A DNA stretch of 40,846 bases from Deltaproteobacteria bacterium (GCA_019309565.1 JAFDFZ010000032.1:1-40846), one strand, 5' to 3'. Numbered from the stretch's first letter, positions 9,359 to 16,653 are shown. Notes: a model not told the origin generated them from the sequence alone. Translations and numbers: made by a program.

Positions 9359-9750
9359 TGAAAAGGGTCAAAGCTTGAATAGTGAATTAATTATATTTAA
9401 TTTCACTCTCTCTATTTGGAATCACCGTTTAAAAGGTTACCAAAACCCCCTGGTTTAATATGTGCCGCCATGATTTAAAGGTATGATTATGCATTGCGTA
9501 TTTCCTATAAAAACAGTTAAGCTCGTTCTAAAGGAGCTGTATTTGTGACCCTTGTTTATATTAGTTCAGCTATTTCTTGATATCCTTCTATACGACCGAC
9601 TTTTGTATAAAGTTTATTCGTTGAGCTTTTGGTCTTTGAGGAACATAGAGATCGGTGTATGATTTCCATAGTATCGGCAACCATTCGGTGGTTTGGTTTA
9701 GAATTGAATCGGTGCTTCAACTTTATTCACTGTTCAAGCTTTGACCCTGT
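9359..9750 (+). mobile_element. Inverted-repeat (MITE-like) element, copy A
   Basis: About 390 bases bounded by near-perfect terminal inverted repeats: AGGGTCAAAGCTTGAA... at 9364-9386 and its complement at 9726-9748 (22 of 23 positions agree). The left end and first 150 bases recur in copy B at 12250-12750 in the same orientation. It has no full transposase gene. On the minus strand a short open frame ends with a shared tail GYQEIAELI near 9571-9620, which is also present in copy B, so a decayed small gene may lie inside. No clear target-site duplication is seen. It interrupts the methyltransferase fragment. The class (REP/MITE, or remnant of a larger transposon) is uncertain. Confidence 0.65.
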
Positions 9751-9983
9751 CTTTGATATGTATCTGTGAAAAAAGGCAACCCGCCTTACACGCATAATTT
9801 GAATTAACTTGCGTGTCAGAGCGGAATCGATGTCAAAATGGCGGAAGAGCAGAAGGATTTCATAGACCTTTTAGAACCGCTGAATGTTGAGGCCTGATAT
9901 CCTACACATAAGGAACGTCTCATGCGTTCTCTGAATGACGAACGGTGCAAAGAGATCATTCAAGGAACGGAAGGGTTATACCA
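9751..9983. other. Gap with short decayed coding remnants
   Basis: Between the element and the nucleotidyltransferase gene only very short open frames are seen. One ends at 9897 and reads MAEEQKDFIDLLEPLNVEA from ATG 9838, which looks like the tail of a lost gene. A second runs 9922-10014 (30 residues, NDERCKEIIQGTEG) and overlaps the start of the nucleotidyltransferase gene in another frame. The second one is repeated near 10979, so it belongs to the duplicated block. No function is assigned. Confidence 0.4.
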
Positions 9984-10304
9984 ATGGATAAAGAAACAGC
10001 TATCAGATATGTAAAGCGGTATGCGGACCTTGTAAGACAGCATTTCGACGTCAGGAAAATAATATTGTACGGTTCTTACGCAAGAGGCACTGCACGGATG
10101 GACAGTGATATTGATGTTGCGGTCGTCCTATGTTCTGTGGAAGAGGATTTTTTGAAGAGCGCGGCCAGGTTATTCCGCTTAAGACGAGAAGTCGACGCGA
10201 GGATAGAACCTGTTTTACTGGAAGAATCAAATGAAAAGAGCGGATTTCTTGAGGAGATTCTAAAAACAGGGGAAATTATTTACAGCGCGGATACGTCAGC
10301 CTGA
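9984..10304 (+). CDS. Minimal nucleotidyltransferase (MNT) domain protein, MntA-like
   Basis: A 106-residue protein with the polymerase-beta-type nucleotidyltransferase motif GSYARGTARMDSDIDVAVV, that is GS followed by the DxD metal-binding pair, and a third acidic position in VDARIEPVLLEE. Such proteins usually pair with a HEPN partner as antitoxin or act as small nucleotidyl transferases. I start at ATG 9984 (MDKETAIRYV) because GGAAGGG precedes it; the frame is open 13 codons further upstream. No HEPN gene follows directly: an inverted-repeat element begins 8 bases after the stop, so its partner may have been lost. A deleted copy of this gene lies at 10979-11052. Confidence 0.8.
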   Translation: MDKETAIRYVKRYADLVRQHFDVRKIILYGSYARGTARMDSDIDVAVVLCSVEEDFLKSAARLFRLRREVDARIEPVLLEESNEKSGFLEEILKTGEIIYSADTSA

Positions 10305-10311
10305 AATTGTT

Positions 10312-10738
10312 TTGGGTGCGGCTCTTTTAGAACGACCTTAAAAAGCATTAATAATAGATAGTTACTTATTTTGTGAAGCTGATTATATGCTTGTATTGCC
10401 GGAATACCATTATGGCGAAACGATATGTCTGCTTTTTTCGTAGACCTGAAAACGGTACCGATTAGGGGCAATGGTTTTTACTGAACATTGGGCCACCCTT
10501 TCACTATCGTACAATAGCGAAAGGAAAGAGGAATTAGCCGAACTGAGTTTGCCCATACCGTATGCGAATTGACAGTATGCTTACAGGGAGTGTGGAGGAG
10601 TTTACCCCCCTGGATGTTGAGCTTGTGCAAAGTCGGCCGCACTGGCGCCGAGGCCGTTAAGGAGTATTTCATTAAATGATATTGAGAATATATGCCAATA
10701 ACTGTTGCTCAAGGTCGTTCTAAAAGAGCCGTACCCAA
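10312..10738. mobile_element. Inverted-repeat element of 427 bases without a gene
   Basis: The ends 10312-10340 and 10710-10738 are inverted copies that agree at about 27 of 29 positions, with the core AAGGTCGTTCTAAAAGAGCC. No convincing open frame lies inside. The same core in diverged form (CTCGTTCTAAAGGAGCTGT) occurs inside copies A (about 9519-9544) and B (about 12490-12520) of the other element, so the two families may be related or nested. It begins immediately after the nucleotidyltransferase stop codon. Likely a MITE; no transposase is present in the window. Confidence 0.6.
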
Positions 10739-10865
10739 ATCAAATGGCGACCAATATTTTAGAATTGATTGAATACATCATACGGCTCGCCACTGAAAGG
10801 GGAAGGTGCTATCAACCATCAAGTTGGTAAAATTTCTTTAGAGGAAATAATGAGGAGACCATGAG

Positions 10866-10982
10866 ATGAAAACCCCTTCGGAATGGCGCTATGGAACACC
10901 GGATGAAAAAAGGCTTTTGGCAAGATGCCTTGATATAGTGCTTGTTTTCAATAATGTGAGAACAGAAGGGATTCGGATATGA
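10866..10982 (+). CDS. Short open frame, 38 residues, unrecognised
   Basis: ATG 10866 to TGA 10980-10982 encodes a 38-residue peptide beginning MKTPSEWRYGTPDEKR. It follows GAGGAGACC, a plausible ribosome binding site, and its stop overlaps the start of the deleted nucleotidyltransferase copy (ATATGAATG). I do not recognise it. It may be a remnant of a gene that preceded the duplicated block rather than a functional peptide. Confidence 0.3.
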   Translation: MKTPSEWRYGTPDEKRLLARCLDIVLVFNNVRTEGIRI

Positions 10983-11052
10983 ATGACGAACGATGCAAAG
11001 AGCTCATTCAAGGAACGAAAGGGGCGCTGCACGGATGGACAGTGATATTGAT
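10979..11052 (+). pseudogene. Internally deleted partial copy of the MNT gene block
   Basis: Bases 10981-11023 repeat 9933-9975 (the segment encoding NDERCKE) with few changes, and 11024-11052 repeat 10087-10115, the segment containing CTGCACGGATGGACAGTG from the MNT active-site region. The roughly 110 bases between these two blocks in the first copy are missing here. This is therefore a duplicated copy of the same locus with an internal deletion; it cannot make an MNT protein because the GS part of the motif is gone. Confidence 0.7.
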
Positions 11053-11109
11053 AAGGGCTCCAATGAGAAGCATTTTATGTAAATTTCAGTTGCCGATAGG
11101 GAGGAAGTG

Positions 11110-11400
11110 ATGAACAGAGATGAAATAATCAGTTTATTACGACGGTTCAAGGAAATGAACCGGGACAAATACAATATCATAAGGATTGGCCTTTTTGGTT
11201 CGGTAGCCCGAGAAAACATGGGTGGGAAAAGCGATATTGACATTGTTGTTCAACTGAAAACACAGGACTTGTTTGATCTTATCGGCATCAAACTGGATCT
11301 GGAGGAAGAACTGCACCAGCGGGTTGATATTGTCAGCTACCGGGAAAAGATGAATGAATTTCTTAAACGTAGGATAGACAAAGAGGCAGTCTATGTATGA
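11110..11400 (+). CDS. mntA: MntA-like antitoxin, minimal nucleotidyltransferase
   Basis: A 96-residue MNT protein: LFGSVARENMGGKSDIDIVVQL holds the GS and DxD metal-binding motif, and VDIVSY supplies the third acidic position. In characterised MntA-HepT pairs (Shewanella oneidensis) the MNT enzyme transfers AMP to a tyrosine of the HEPN toxin and so silences its RNase activity. ATG 11110 follows GGGAGGAAGTG; the preceding GTG at 11107 is an alternative start. Its last 8 bases overlap the start of the HEPN gene (ATGTATGA), the usual coupled arrangement. It looks intact although its partner is not. Confidence 0.85.
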   Translation: MNRDEIISLLRRFKEMNRDKYNIIRIGLFGSVARENMGGKSDIDIVVQLKTQDLFDLIGIKLDLEEELHQRVDIVSYREKMNEFLKRRIDKEAVYV

Positions 11401-11761
11401 CAGAGAGCTTGCGATTGAGATATTAACCCAGATTTACGAGGGAACTCAGACAATTTTAAAGCGTTTTGAGCCGATAAAGTCAGTAGAGGACTTTACCGGT
11501 TCGGATGCAGGCATGGAAAAGCTGGATTCCATCTGCATGCAGTTGATAACGATCGATGAAGGGCTTAAAAATTTCGATAAGGTTACCAATAATTCTGTCC
11601 TGTCCAAATATCCTCAAGTTGAGCGGAAAAAGGTGAAGGGCCTAAGAGATATTATCAGCCATCACTAATTTGATGTAAATGCCGAAGCCATATTCAAGGT
11701 CTGCAAAGATCACATTGCCGATCTTGGCGAAACAATAAAGAAAATAATCGATGAGATATGA
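11393..11761 (+). pseudogene. hepT: HepT-like HEPN toxin gene with an in-frame stop at the AMPylated tyrosine
   Basis: The frame opens at ATG 11393 overlapping mntA and encodes a helical HEPN protein up to LRDIISHH, where TAA (11666-11668) stops it after 91 residues. Reading past this single codon the frame continues for 30 more residues (FDVNAEAIFKVCKDH...) to TGA 11759-11761, giving the normal length of about 121. The catalytic motif of the family is RX4HXY: R85 and H90 are present and the stop occupies exactly the Y position (codon 92). A change of TAT or TAC to TAA explains it. The truncated form keeps R and H but lacks the last helix and the AMP-acceptor tyrosine; probably inactive. Confidence 0.8.
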
Positions 11762-11829
11762 TTTGTAATTCTTTCCATTATTTTTGGAAAAGATTCTGTT
11801 CCAAGACAGAAAGGCGTGAAGATTAGTAG

Positions 11830-12249
11830 AATGCCTTAGCCGAGCTTCCCCAGATCGATACGGGTGATTACGACCTTGAGCGAATAAGGGCTGATATTGG
11901 CAATGATGTCGAGCTGTGGGGCAGGATTTATTCTGCTGTAAGGCCCATAAAAGAGGATCAAGACGACAAGCTGCAACATCTCATTTCCCTTTTGACCACC
12001 GAGCTTTCTGGCAAGAAAGTCCTTATTTTTTCCTACTTCAAGGATACAGCGCGTTATGTTTATAGATACCTCCGGGAAAATGAGGATCTAAAGTCCGCTG
12101 TGAATCGTAGTACTCGAATCATTGACAGTGATGTGCCTACCGACCAAAGACAGGCTTTAATTGAAAGATTTGCGCCTCGCGCCAATCTGTGAGATGAACT
12201 GGTTGGCACGGAAAAAGAGATTGAAATCCTGGTAAGCACTGACGTGTTG
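11830..12249 (+). pseudogene. Internal fragment of an SNF2-type helicase
   Basis: The frame 11830-12249, interrupted by TGA 12190-12192, encodes a piece typical of the start of the C-terminal RecA domain: GKKVLIFSYFKDTARYVYRYL (helicase motif IV region), then ERFAPRANL, stop, and GTEKEIEILVSTDVL. In intact defence-island helicases this leads to the motif STDVLSEGxNLQ. A stop also precedes the fragment at 11827. The 3' end is cut precisely at the left end of element copy B (TGAAAAGGG). With the methyltransferase fragment at 9137 it suggests a once complete methyltransferase-helicase defence system, now destroyed. Confidence 0.65.
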
Positions 12250-12750
12250 TGAAAAGGGTCAAAGCTTGAATAGTGAATTAATTATATATACGGTCATAAT
12301 TATCTGCGCAATATACGGTTTAATTCCACTAAAAATAAATAATACCCTTGGAAATTATGCGCAATTATTTATGACCGCATGTATAGATTTAATTTCACTT
12401 TCTCTATTTGGAATCGCCGTTTTGAAAGGTTACTAAAATCACCGGTTTAATATGTGCCACCATGATACAGTGCGTATTTCATAGAAAAACGGCTAAGCTC
12501 GTTCGAAAGGAGCTGTATTTGTGACCCTTGTTTATATTAGTTCAGCTATTTCTTGATATCCTTTAATATCCAGTATCTCTCCGAGGCGCAGGCTCATCCT
12601 TTCGAGCCTGAGGCCAGAAACCAGCATCATCCCAATAAAACGGGTTGTAACCCTCTAACCCCGACCCCTGAACCTGAAAAACCGAGCAGTTTGAGTTAGA
12701 AATAAATCGGTGTTTCAACTTTATTCACTGTTCAAGCTTTGACCCTATCT
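12250..12750 (+). mobile_element. Inverted-repeat (MITE-like) element, copy B, carrying a nested insertion
   Basis: About 500 bases with the same terminal inverted repeats as copy A: 12255-12277 and 12724-12746. The first half matches 9359-9585 except for an extra 101-base block. The right half differs: on the minus strand it carries a longer decayed coding stretch (for example IGMMLVSGLRLERMSL in one frame) that ends with the GYQEIAELI tail shared with copy A. This suggests that both copies are deletion derivatives of a longer element with a gene on the minus strand. It abuts the broken helicase fragment. Confidence 0.6.
12288..12388. mobile_element. Small palindromic insertion nested in copy B
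   Basis: This 101-base block is absent from copy A between otherwise matching flanks (ATTATAT and TTAATTTCACT). Its two ends are imperfect inverted repeats: CGGTCATAATTATCTGCGCA near the left end pairs with the complement of TGCGCAATTATTTATGACCG near the right end (17 of 20 positions). TATA occurs on both sides and may be a target-site duplication. It is too short to encode anything and is probably a minimal MITE. Confidence 0.55.
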
Positions 12751-12802
12751 TCATTTAAGAACAGTGAGATATTTGTCAAGCTATAACTTGCCGTAACTAA
12801 AC

Positions 12803-12831
12803 TTGACAAGATAAAACTTGTTAATTATATC
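12803..12831 (+). promoter_or_regulatory. Probable sigma-70-type promoter for korCABD
   Basis: TTGACA (12803-12808), a 17-base spacer and TATATC (12826-12831) form a good housekeeping-type promoter. The -35 box lies inside an inverted repeat, TTGTCAAG at 12773-12780 and CTTGACAA at 12802-12809, which could be a repressor operator. Transcription from here would give a leader of about 460 bases before korC. Confidence 0.5.
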
Positions 12832-13301
12832 CCCATCGTAAAACAACAGGACAAATACTTAGTTCGTTTCGCTCACAATTGAAATAATGTCTGTCTGTGC
12901 GTGCGCGCACTCCGAAAAGGAATGATGGGTTTTGATTCTATCGCTTTGAAAAATATCACGATTCATTAGAGCTGCGCGCCATTTCCCTTGAAAACCTATT
13001 ATCATATTGATCATTTATCATTGACAGCAGCCCCTGTGGATGTATAAACACCACAGTAAAAAAAGGCTTTGCCGCCGCAGAACGTGCCGACGGTTTCTGC
13101 AGGCAGAATGATTTGATATAATTATGACAGCCGGCGTGCACCCGGGAAGCGAGACAAGGCACGAAAAGTGCCGGGTTTTATGATTTGCTTCTTGGTTTTT
13201 TGAAGGCCATTTCTTTTAGGTTTTGAGCCGTTTAAAACAGGCGCTGCGATCAAGCGTTCTTGCACCAACTTTGAGCAGAGGCAGAAAAGCGCGTTACCAT
13301 C
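12832..13301 (+). other. Gene-free leader upstream of korC
   Basis: No convincing coding region lies between the promoter and korC. The stretch contains a GTGCGTGCGCGCAC block at about 12897-12910 and a G/C-rich imperfect hairpin region around 13060-13115. I recognise no known riboswitch motif. The length is unusual for a simple 5' leader. Confidence 0.4.
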
Positions 13302-13853
13302 ATGGACAGATTTGAAATCAGAATTGCAGGGTTTGGAGGCCAGGGGATAGTCACAATTGGTAGAATCCTGGGAGCGGCATTTACGGTGCTCGATGGTTAC
13401 AATTCTGTCAACACTCAATCCTATGGTCCTGAATCCCGTGGAGGGGCGTGTCGATCCGAAGTGGTGGTATCTGAGGGGGAAATCAATTATCCTTATGTTC
13501 GAAAGGCGGATATTTTCGTATCTCTCTCCCAGCTGTCTTTTGACACCTACATCAAGGAGGTAAAGGAGGGGGGTAAGCTTTTGATCGACCCCCGGGCGGT
13601 TAAACTTAAGCCGGGATGCGATTTGTACGAGGTTTTTAAGATACCTGCAATGGAGCTTGCTTATGACGTAGGATCTGTCAAGTATCAGAACTCGGTGATC
13701 CTGGGGGCATTGTATCCATTGATAAAAAATATCGTAAAAGAAAGTTCGCTGCGACAGGCACTTTCGGAAAACGTACCGGAAAAGACAAAAGCCGTAAACC
13801 TTAAGGCCTTTGAGAAGGGAAAGGAATATATTCAAACCCACTATGACCTCTGA
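13302..13853 (+). CDS. korC: 2-oxoacid:ferredoxin oxidoreductase, gamma subunit
   Basis: A 183-residue protein of the KorC/PorG family: it begins with RIAGFGGQGIVTIGRIL, the Gly-rich motif of this subunit, followed by NTQSYGPESRGGACRSEVVVS, also characteristic. The complex oxidatively decarboxylates a 2-oxoacid (commonly 2-oxoglutarate or a branched-chain 2-oxoacid) to the acyl-CoA, reducing ferredoxin, in the cytoplasm of anaerobes. The exact substrate cannot be told from this subunit. It is first in the order gamma-alpha-beta-delta. Its stop lies inside the start of the alpha gene (ATGACCTCTGA). The ribosome binding site is weak. It marks the return from the AT-rich island to core sequence. 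Confidence 0.9.
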   Translation: MDRFEIRIAGFGGQGIVTIGRILGAAFTVLDGYNSVNTQSYGPESRGGACRSEVVVSEGEINYPYVRKADIFVSLSQLSFDTYIKEVKEGGKLLIDPRAVKLKPGCDLYEVFKIPAMELAYDVGSVKYQNSVILGALYPLIKNIVKESSLRQALSENVPEKTKAVNLKAFEKGKEYIQTHYDL

Positions 13854-15021
13854 AAACAGGACCGATCGACACAATCTGCTTAAACCCGGAACCTATTACC
13901 TGCAGGGAAGCCAGGCTTGTGTCGAAGGAGCACTGATAGCAGGCTGCCGGGTATACGGCGGGTATCCTATCACGCCGGCATCTGAAATCATGGAGCATGC
14001 CTCTTTCCGTCTTCCCCAGGTGGGAGGGCGATTTATCCAGATGGAGGATGAGATCGCCTCGGCATGCCTGCTGCTGGGATCATCATGGGCGGGGGTTAAG
14101 GCTATGACTGCAACCTCAAGCCCCGGTTTTTCTCTGATGCAGGAAGCCCTTTCCTATGCCATCATGTCTGAAACCCCACTGGTGATCGTGGATGTTCAGC
14201 GGCCGGGCCCAGGGCAGGGGTATATCACCACCAGCCAGGAGGATGTCATGCAGGCAAGATGGGGTCACCACGGCGAGGGCTCTCTGATTGCACTTGCGCC
14301 CGCGTCGGTTCAGGAAATGTTCGAGTTTACCATCGAGGCATTTAATCTGTCTGAACAGTGGCGAACACCTGTTCTTGTGATGACCGAAGAGACAGTAGCC
14401 CACATGCGGGAGCGCCTGGTGGTTCCGCCGGCAGTCACCATCCGCATCACCAACCGCAAAAAACCCCAGGATCTTGGGATCCCGCCGCAATCGTATCTTC
14501 CCTGGGGACACGATATCGTTGCTCCCATGGCGAACTGGGGTGAAGGATACAATGTCAATTATATCGGTCTTGTGCATCTGCCCGATGGAAATGTAACCCG
14601 GTACGATCTTAAGATGCACGATGATTGTGTTAAGCGGCTTAGGAGAAAAATCGAGGGCAACGTGGATAAGATCGCACAGATTGAAGAAAAGTTTCTTAAA
14701 AACTGCAGGCATCTGGTTATCTGTTATGGATCGGTGTCCAGAACCGCCATCGAGGCGGTCATGGAAGCCCGCCAGATGTGGAAAGCCAATATAGGATATA
14801 TCAGACTTAAAACCCTGTGGCCGTTTCCCGAAAAGAAATTGCGCAGGCTTGTCAACCGGGTGGATACCGTATTCGTTCCGGAAATGAACCTGGGCATGAT
14901 GATTCATCCCATCACCGAGGCCATTAGAGACAAATGCAAAACCGTTGTCGGGATTCCCAGCCTTGGCAGCCTCCATACACCAGAACATATTCTGTCAAGC
15001 ATCAAAGAGAAGCTTAAATGA
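13843..15021 (+). CDS. korA: 2-oxoacid:ferredoxin oxidoreductase, alpha subunit
   Basis: A 392-residue alpha subunit. GGYPITPASEIMEH near residue 40 is the conserved motif of the pyrimidine-binding domain, and ATSSPGFSLMQEALSYA and the RPGPGQGY segment are also family hallmarks. The C-terminal part (residues about 280-390) is the domain II region shared with pyruvate oxidoreductases. I start at ATG 13843 rather than the upstream in-frame codon at 13810 because this start overlaps the korC stop by 11 bases, the usual coupling. The gene ends in ATGA shared with korB. A long antisense open frame here is a shadow. Confidence 0.92.
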   Translation: MTSENRTDRHNLLKPGTYYLQGSQACVEGALIAGCRVYGGYPITPASEIMEHASFRLPQVGGRFIQMEDEIASACLLLGSSWAGVKAMTATSSPGFSLMQEALSYAIMSETPLVIVDVQRPGPGQGYITTSQEDVMQARWGHHGEGSLIALAPASVQEMFEFTIEAFNLSEQWRTPVLVMTEETVAHMRERLVVPPAVTIRITNRKKPQDLGIPPQSYLPWGHDIVAPMANWGEGYNVNYIGLVHLPDGNVTRYDLKMHDDCVKRLRRKIEGNVDKIAQIEEKFLKNCRHLVICYGSVSRTAIEAVMEARQMWKANIGYIRLKTLWPFPEKKLRRLVNRVDTVFVPEMNLGMMIHPITEAIRDKCKTVVGIPSLGSLHTPEHILSSIKEKLK

Positions 15022-15857
15022 AAAAACATCCAATGCTTAAATACTTAAAGGAAAAGGGGCCTCTTGGCGATCGCCTGCCTCTTATCATGTGCCCGGGATG
15101 CGGCTGCGGCCAGGTACTAAACGTTGCACTGCATGCAGTGGACCGGCTCATTACCGAAGAGGGGATACCAAAAGAACATTTTGTTTTTATTACGGGCGTT
15201 GGGTGTTCCGCGCGGCTTACAAGCCATTATCTTAACTTTGATTCGGGCTGGACCTTACATGGCCGCACGCTTGCCATCGCAACAGGAGCACTGCTTGCCA
15301 ACCCGAAGCTTCGAATCATTGTTATTACAGGAGATGGAGATACTGGAGCGATAGGGGGAAACCATTTCATCCATGCCTGCAGGCGCAACCTTGATATCAC
15401 CATTTTATGCATAAACAACGGTCTTTACGGCATGACCGGGGGGCAGGTGGCTCCCACCTCTTCTGTGGGCATGAGCACCACCACAACGCCCTATGGAAAC
15501 ACAGAGCAAAGTTTTGACTTATGCAAGCTTGCGCAGACAGCAGGCGCCACTTATGTTGCCCGGTGGACAACGGCGCATCCGCATCAAAGCAGGCGGGCCA
15601 TTGAAAAGGGAATCCTGAAAAAAGGCACTGCATTTATCGAAATAATGGCACAGTGCCCTGTTCACCGGAAAAGATCACCTGCTGAGATGCTAAAGGAGTT
15701 GAAAAAAAATACTGTTAGGGTCAAAAACGGACGGCAGCTGGAGGAAGGAAAAATTCCCGTCGGGGAGTTCTGTAACATCCAAAAACCCGAATGGATCGAA
15801 AGCTATCAAAAAATCATTGATCGATTCGCCGGCAACAGACCGCCTAGCGTTTCATAA
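15018..15857 (+). CDS. korB: 2-oxoacid:ferredoxin oxidoreductase, beta subunit (thiamine diphosphate-binding)
   Basis: A 279-residue beta subunit. MCPGCGCGQ near residue 25 carries Cys residues of the type seen in KorB/VorB. GDGDTGAIGGNHF and the following LCINNGLYGMTGGQVAPTS form the thiamine diphosphate/Mg2+ site (GDG...N). This subunit cleaves the 2-oxoacid. It is coupled to korA by an ATGA overlap. The phrase GMSTTTTPYGN downstream is typical of the 2-oxoglutarate/branched-chain subgroup, so 2-oxoglutarate is the best guess, giving succinyl-CoA or serving the reverse reaction. Confidence 0.92.
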   Translation: MKKHPMLKYLKEKGPLGDRLPLIMCPGCGCGQVLNVALHAVDRLITEEGIPKEHFVFITGVGCSARLTSHYLNFDSGWTLHGRTLAIATGALLANPKLRIIVITGDGDTGAIGGNHFIHACRRNLDITILCINNGLYGMTGGQVAPTSSVGMSTTTTPYGNTEQSFDLCKLAQTAGATYVARWTTAHPHQSRRAIEKGILKKGTAFIEIMAQCPVHRKRSPAEMLKELKKNTVRVKNGRQLEEGKIPVGEFCNIQKPEWIESYQKIIDRFAGNRPPSVS

Positions 15858-15911
15858 ACACGGAATCGTTATGGATGCTATTTATGTTCATCGAGACTTG
15901 ATGATACGGCT

Positions 15912-16124
15912 ATGAAAAAATTGCACATCCATCCGAAATATTGCAAAGGCTGTTTGATCTGTGTTGAAATGTGCCCCAAAAAAGCACTGAAACCCTCGGA
16001 TCAAATCAATTCCAGGGGATATCTTCTTCCGGTTGAAAACGATATGTCCCGCTGTACCGACTGTAAGCTGTGCGAAATCTTGTGCCCGGATTTCGCCATT
16101 GCCATTGAAGTTGAAGATGAATGA
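15912..16124 (+). CDS. korD: 2-oxoacid:ferredoxin oxidoreductase, delta subunit (2[4Fe-4S] ferredoxin)
   Basis: A 70-residue ferredoxin-like subunit with two complete 4Fe-4S motifs: C11, C14, C17, C21 (CKGCLICVEMC) and C48, C51, C54, C58 (CTDCKLCEILC). It passes electrons from the catalytic alpha/beta subunits to external ferredoxin. It starts 54 bases after korB, and the order gamma-alpha-beta-delta completes the operon. The next gene downstream is convergent. Confidence 0.92.
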   Translation: MKKLHIHPKYCKGCLICVEMCPKKALKPSDQINSRGYLLPVENDMSRCTDCKLCEILCPDFAIAIEVEDE

Positions 16125-16208
16125 TTTCAAATCGGTGGTAGTTTGCCCATCGAGCCTCAATAGAGCCGGTCGTTTGCGGTTCGTTATATTTTGCTCTTGA
16201 TAGCGGTC

Positions 16209-16242
16209 TTAATTAGATACTAAAGGAGGATATCCTAATTAA
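16209..16242. repeat. Inverted repeat between the convergent korD and dsrE-like genes
   Basis: TTAATTAGATAC (16209-16220) and GATATCCTAATTAA (16229-16242) form an imperfect AT-rich stem around TAAAGGAG. There is no T-run, so a simple terminator is not certain, but its position between two convergent genes fits a bidirectional end of transcription or a binding site. The rest of 16125-16302 shows nothing else. Confidence 0.35.
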
Positions 16243-16302
16243 CCGAGAATCGCTGAGGACCAGCCGAGCGTTGTGCTGTTTACCAGAACAAAAGAATGCT
16301 CG

Positions 16303-16653
16303 TTAAAAATTAAACACCTTTGCTTCTGCAGCCAGATCTATCAAATGAGGTCCACCATCAAGAAGCATGTTAGAGAAAAATTTCGACTCGTCAACCTGAC
16401 GAGCCTTGGCACATGGAATTCAAACCCCTATTGGTACTTGATGTTCCACCAGATATGGTAAATAATCATTGGGACAATCACCGGTTTTGGTTTTTTCATT
16501 CATATTTCTTTCGGAATCAGCCCACAGGACTCCATCATCAATAAAAAACACATCGGTTTTATGTCCTTTTGAATGTGCGATCTTAGCAAATTGAAAGCAC
16601 CTGGTTACCGCCTCGTTGTCATCTCGGCTTAAAACGAATAAAAAATTGGCCAT
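16303..16653 (-). CDS. DsrE-family selenoprotein (UGA read as selenocysteine)
   Basis: The protein starts MANFLFVLSRDDNEAVTRC, typical of small DsrE/DsrF-like proteins of about 115 residues. A conventional reading stops at TGA (16420-16422) after 77 residues. Reading it as Sec gives 116 residues ending at TAA 16303-16305 and a motif U78-I-P-C81-AKAR where relatives have CxPC. Fourteen bases after the UGA a hairpin with a 9-pair stem and GGU loop fits a bacterial SECIS. DsrE-like selenoproteins are known from deltaproteobacteria. AAGGAGG precedes two successive ATGs; I chose the second (16653) for spacing, the first is 16656. Likely role: thiol/selenol redox or sulfur-transfer chemistry. It lies about 40 bases after the URO-D gene and probably in one operon with it. 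Confidence 0.85.
16385..16405 (-). promoter_or_regulatory. Bacterial SECIS hairpin of the DsrE-like selenoprotein
   Basis: In the mRNA, GGCUCGUCA pairs with UGACGAGUC around the three-base loop GGU (loop at 16394-16396). The stem has nine pairs, one a G-U. It begins 14 bases after the UGA. A short stem with G in a small apical loop 15-35 bases after UGA is the known pattern recognised by SelB. The hairpin lies within the coding sequence, as bacterial SECIS elements do. Confidence 0.85.

Noticed and set aside
11666-11668. hepT stop codon as a recoded amino acid
   Set aside because: The codon is TAA, not TGA or TAG, so selenocysteine or pyrrolysine insertion is not an option. A nonsense mutation is simpler.
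14116-14988. 290-codon minus-strand open frame inside korA
   Set aside because: Antisense to korA, rich in His and Phe in an odd pattern, no family. Shadow.
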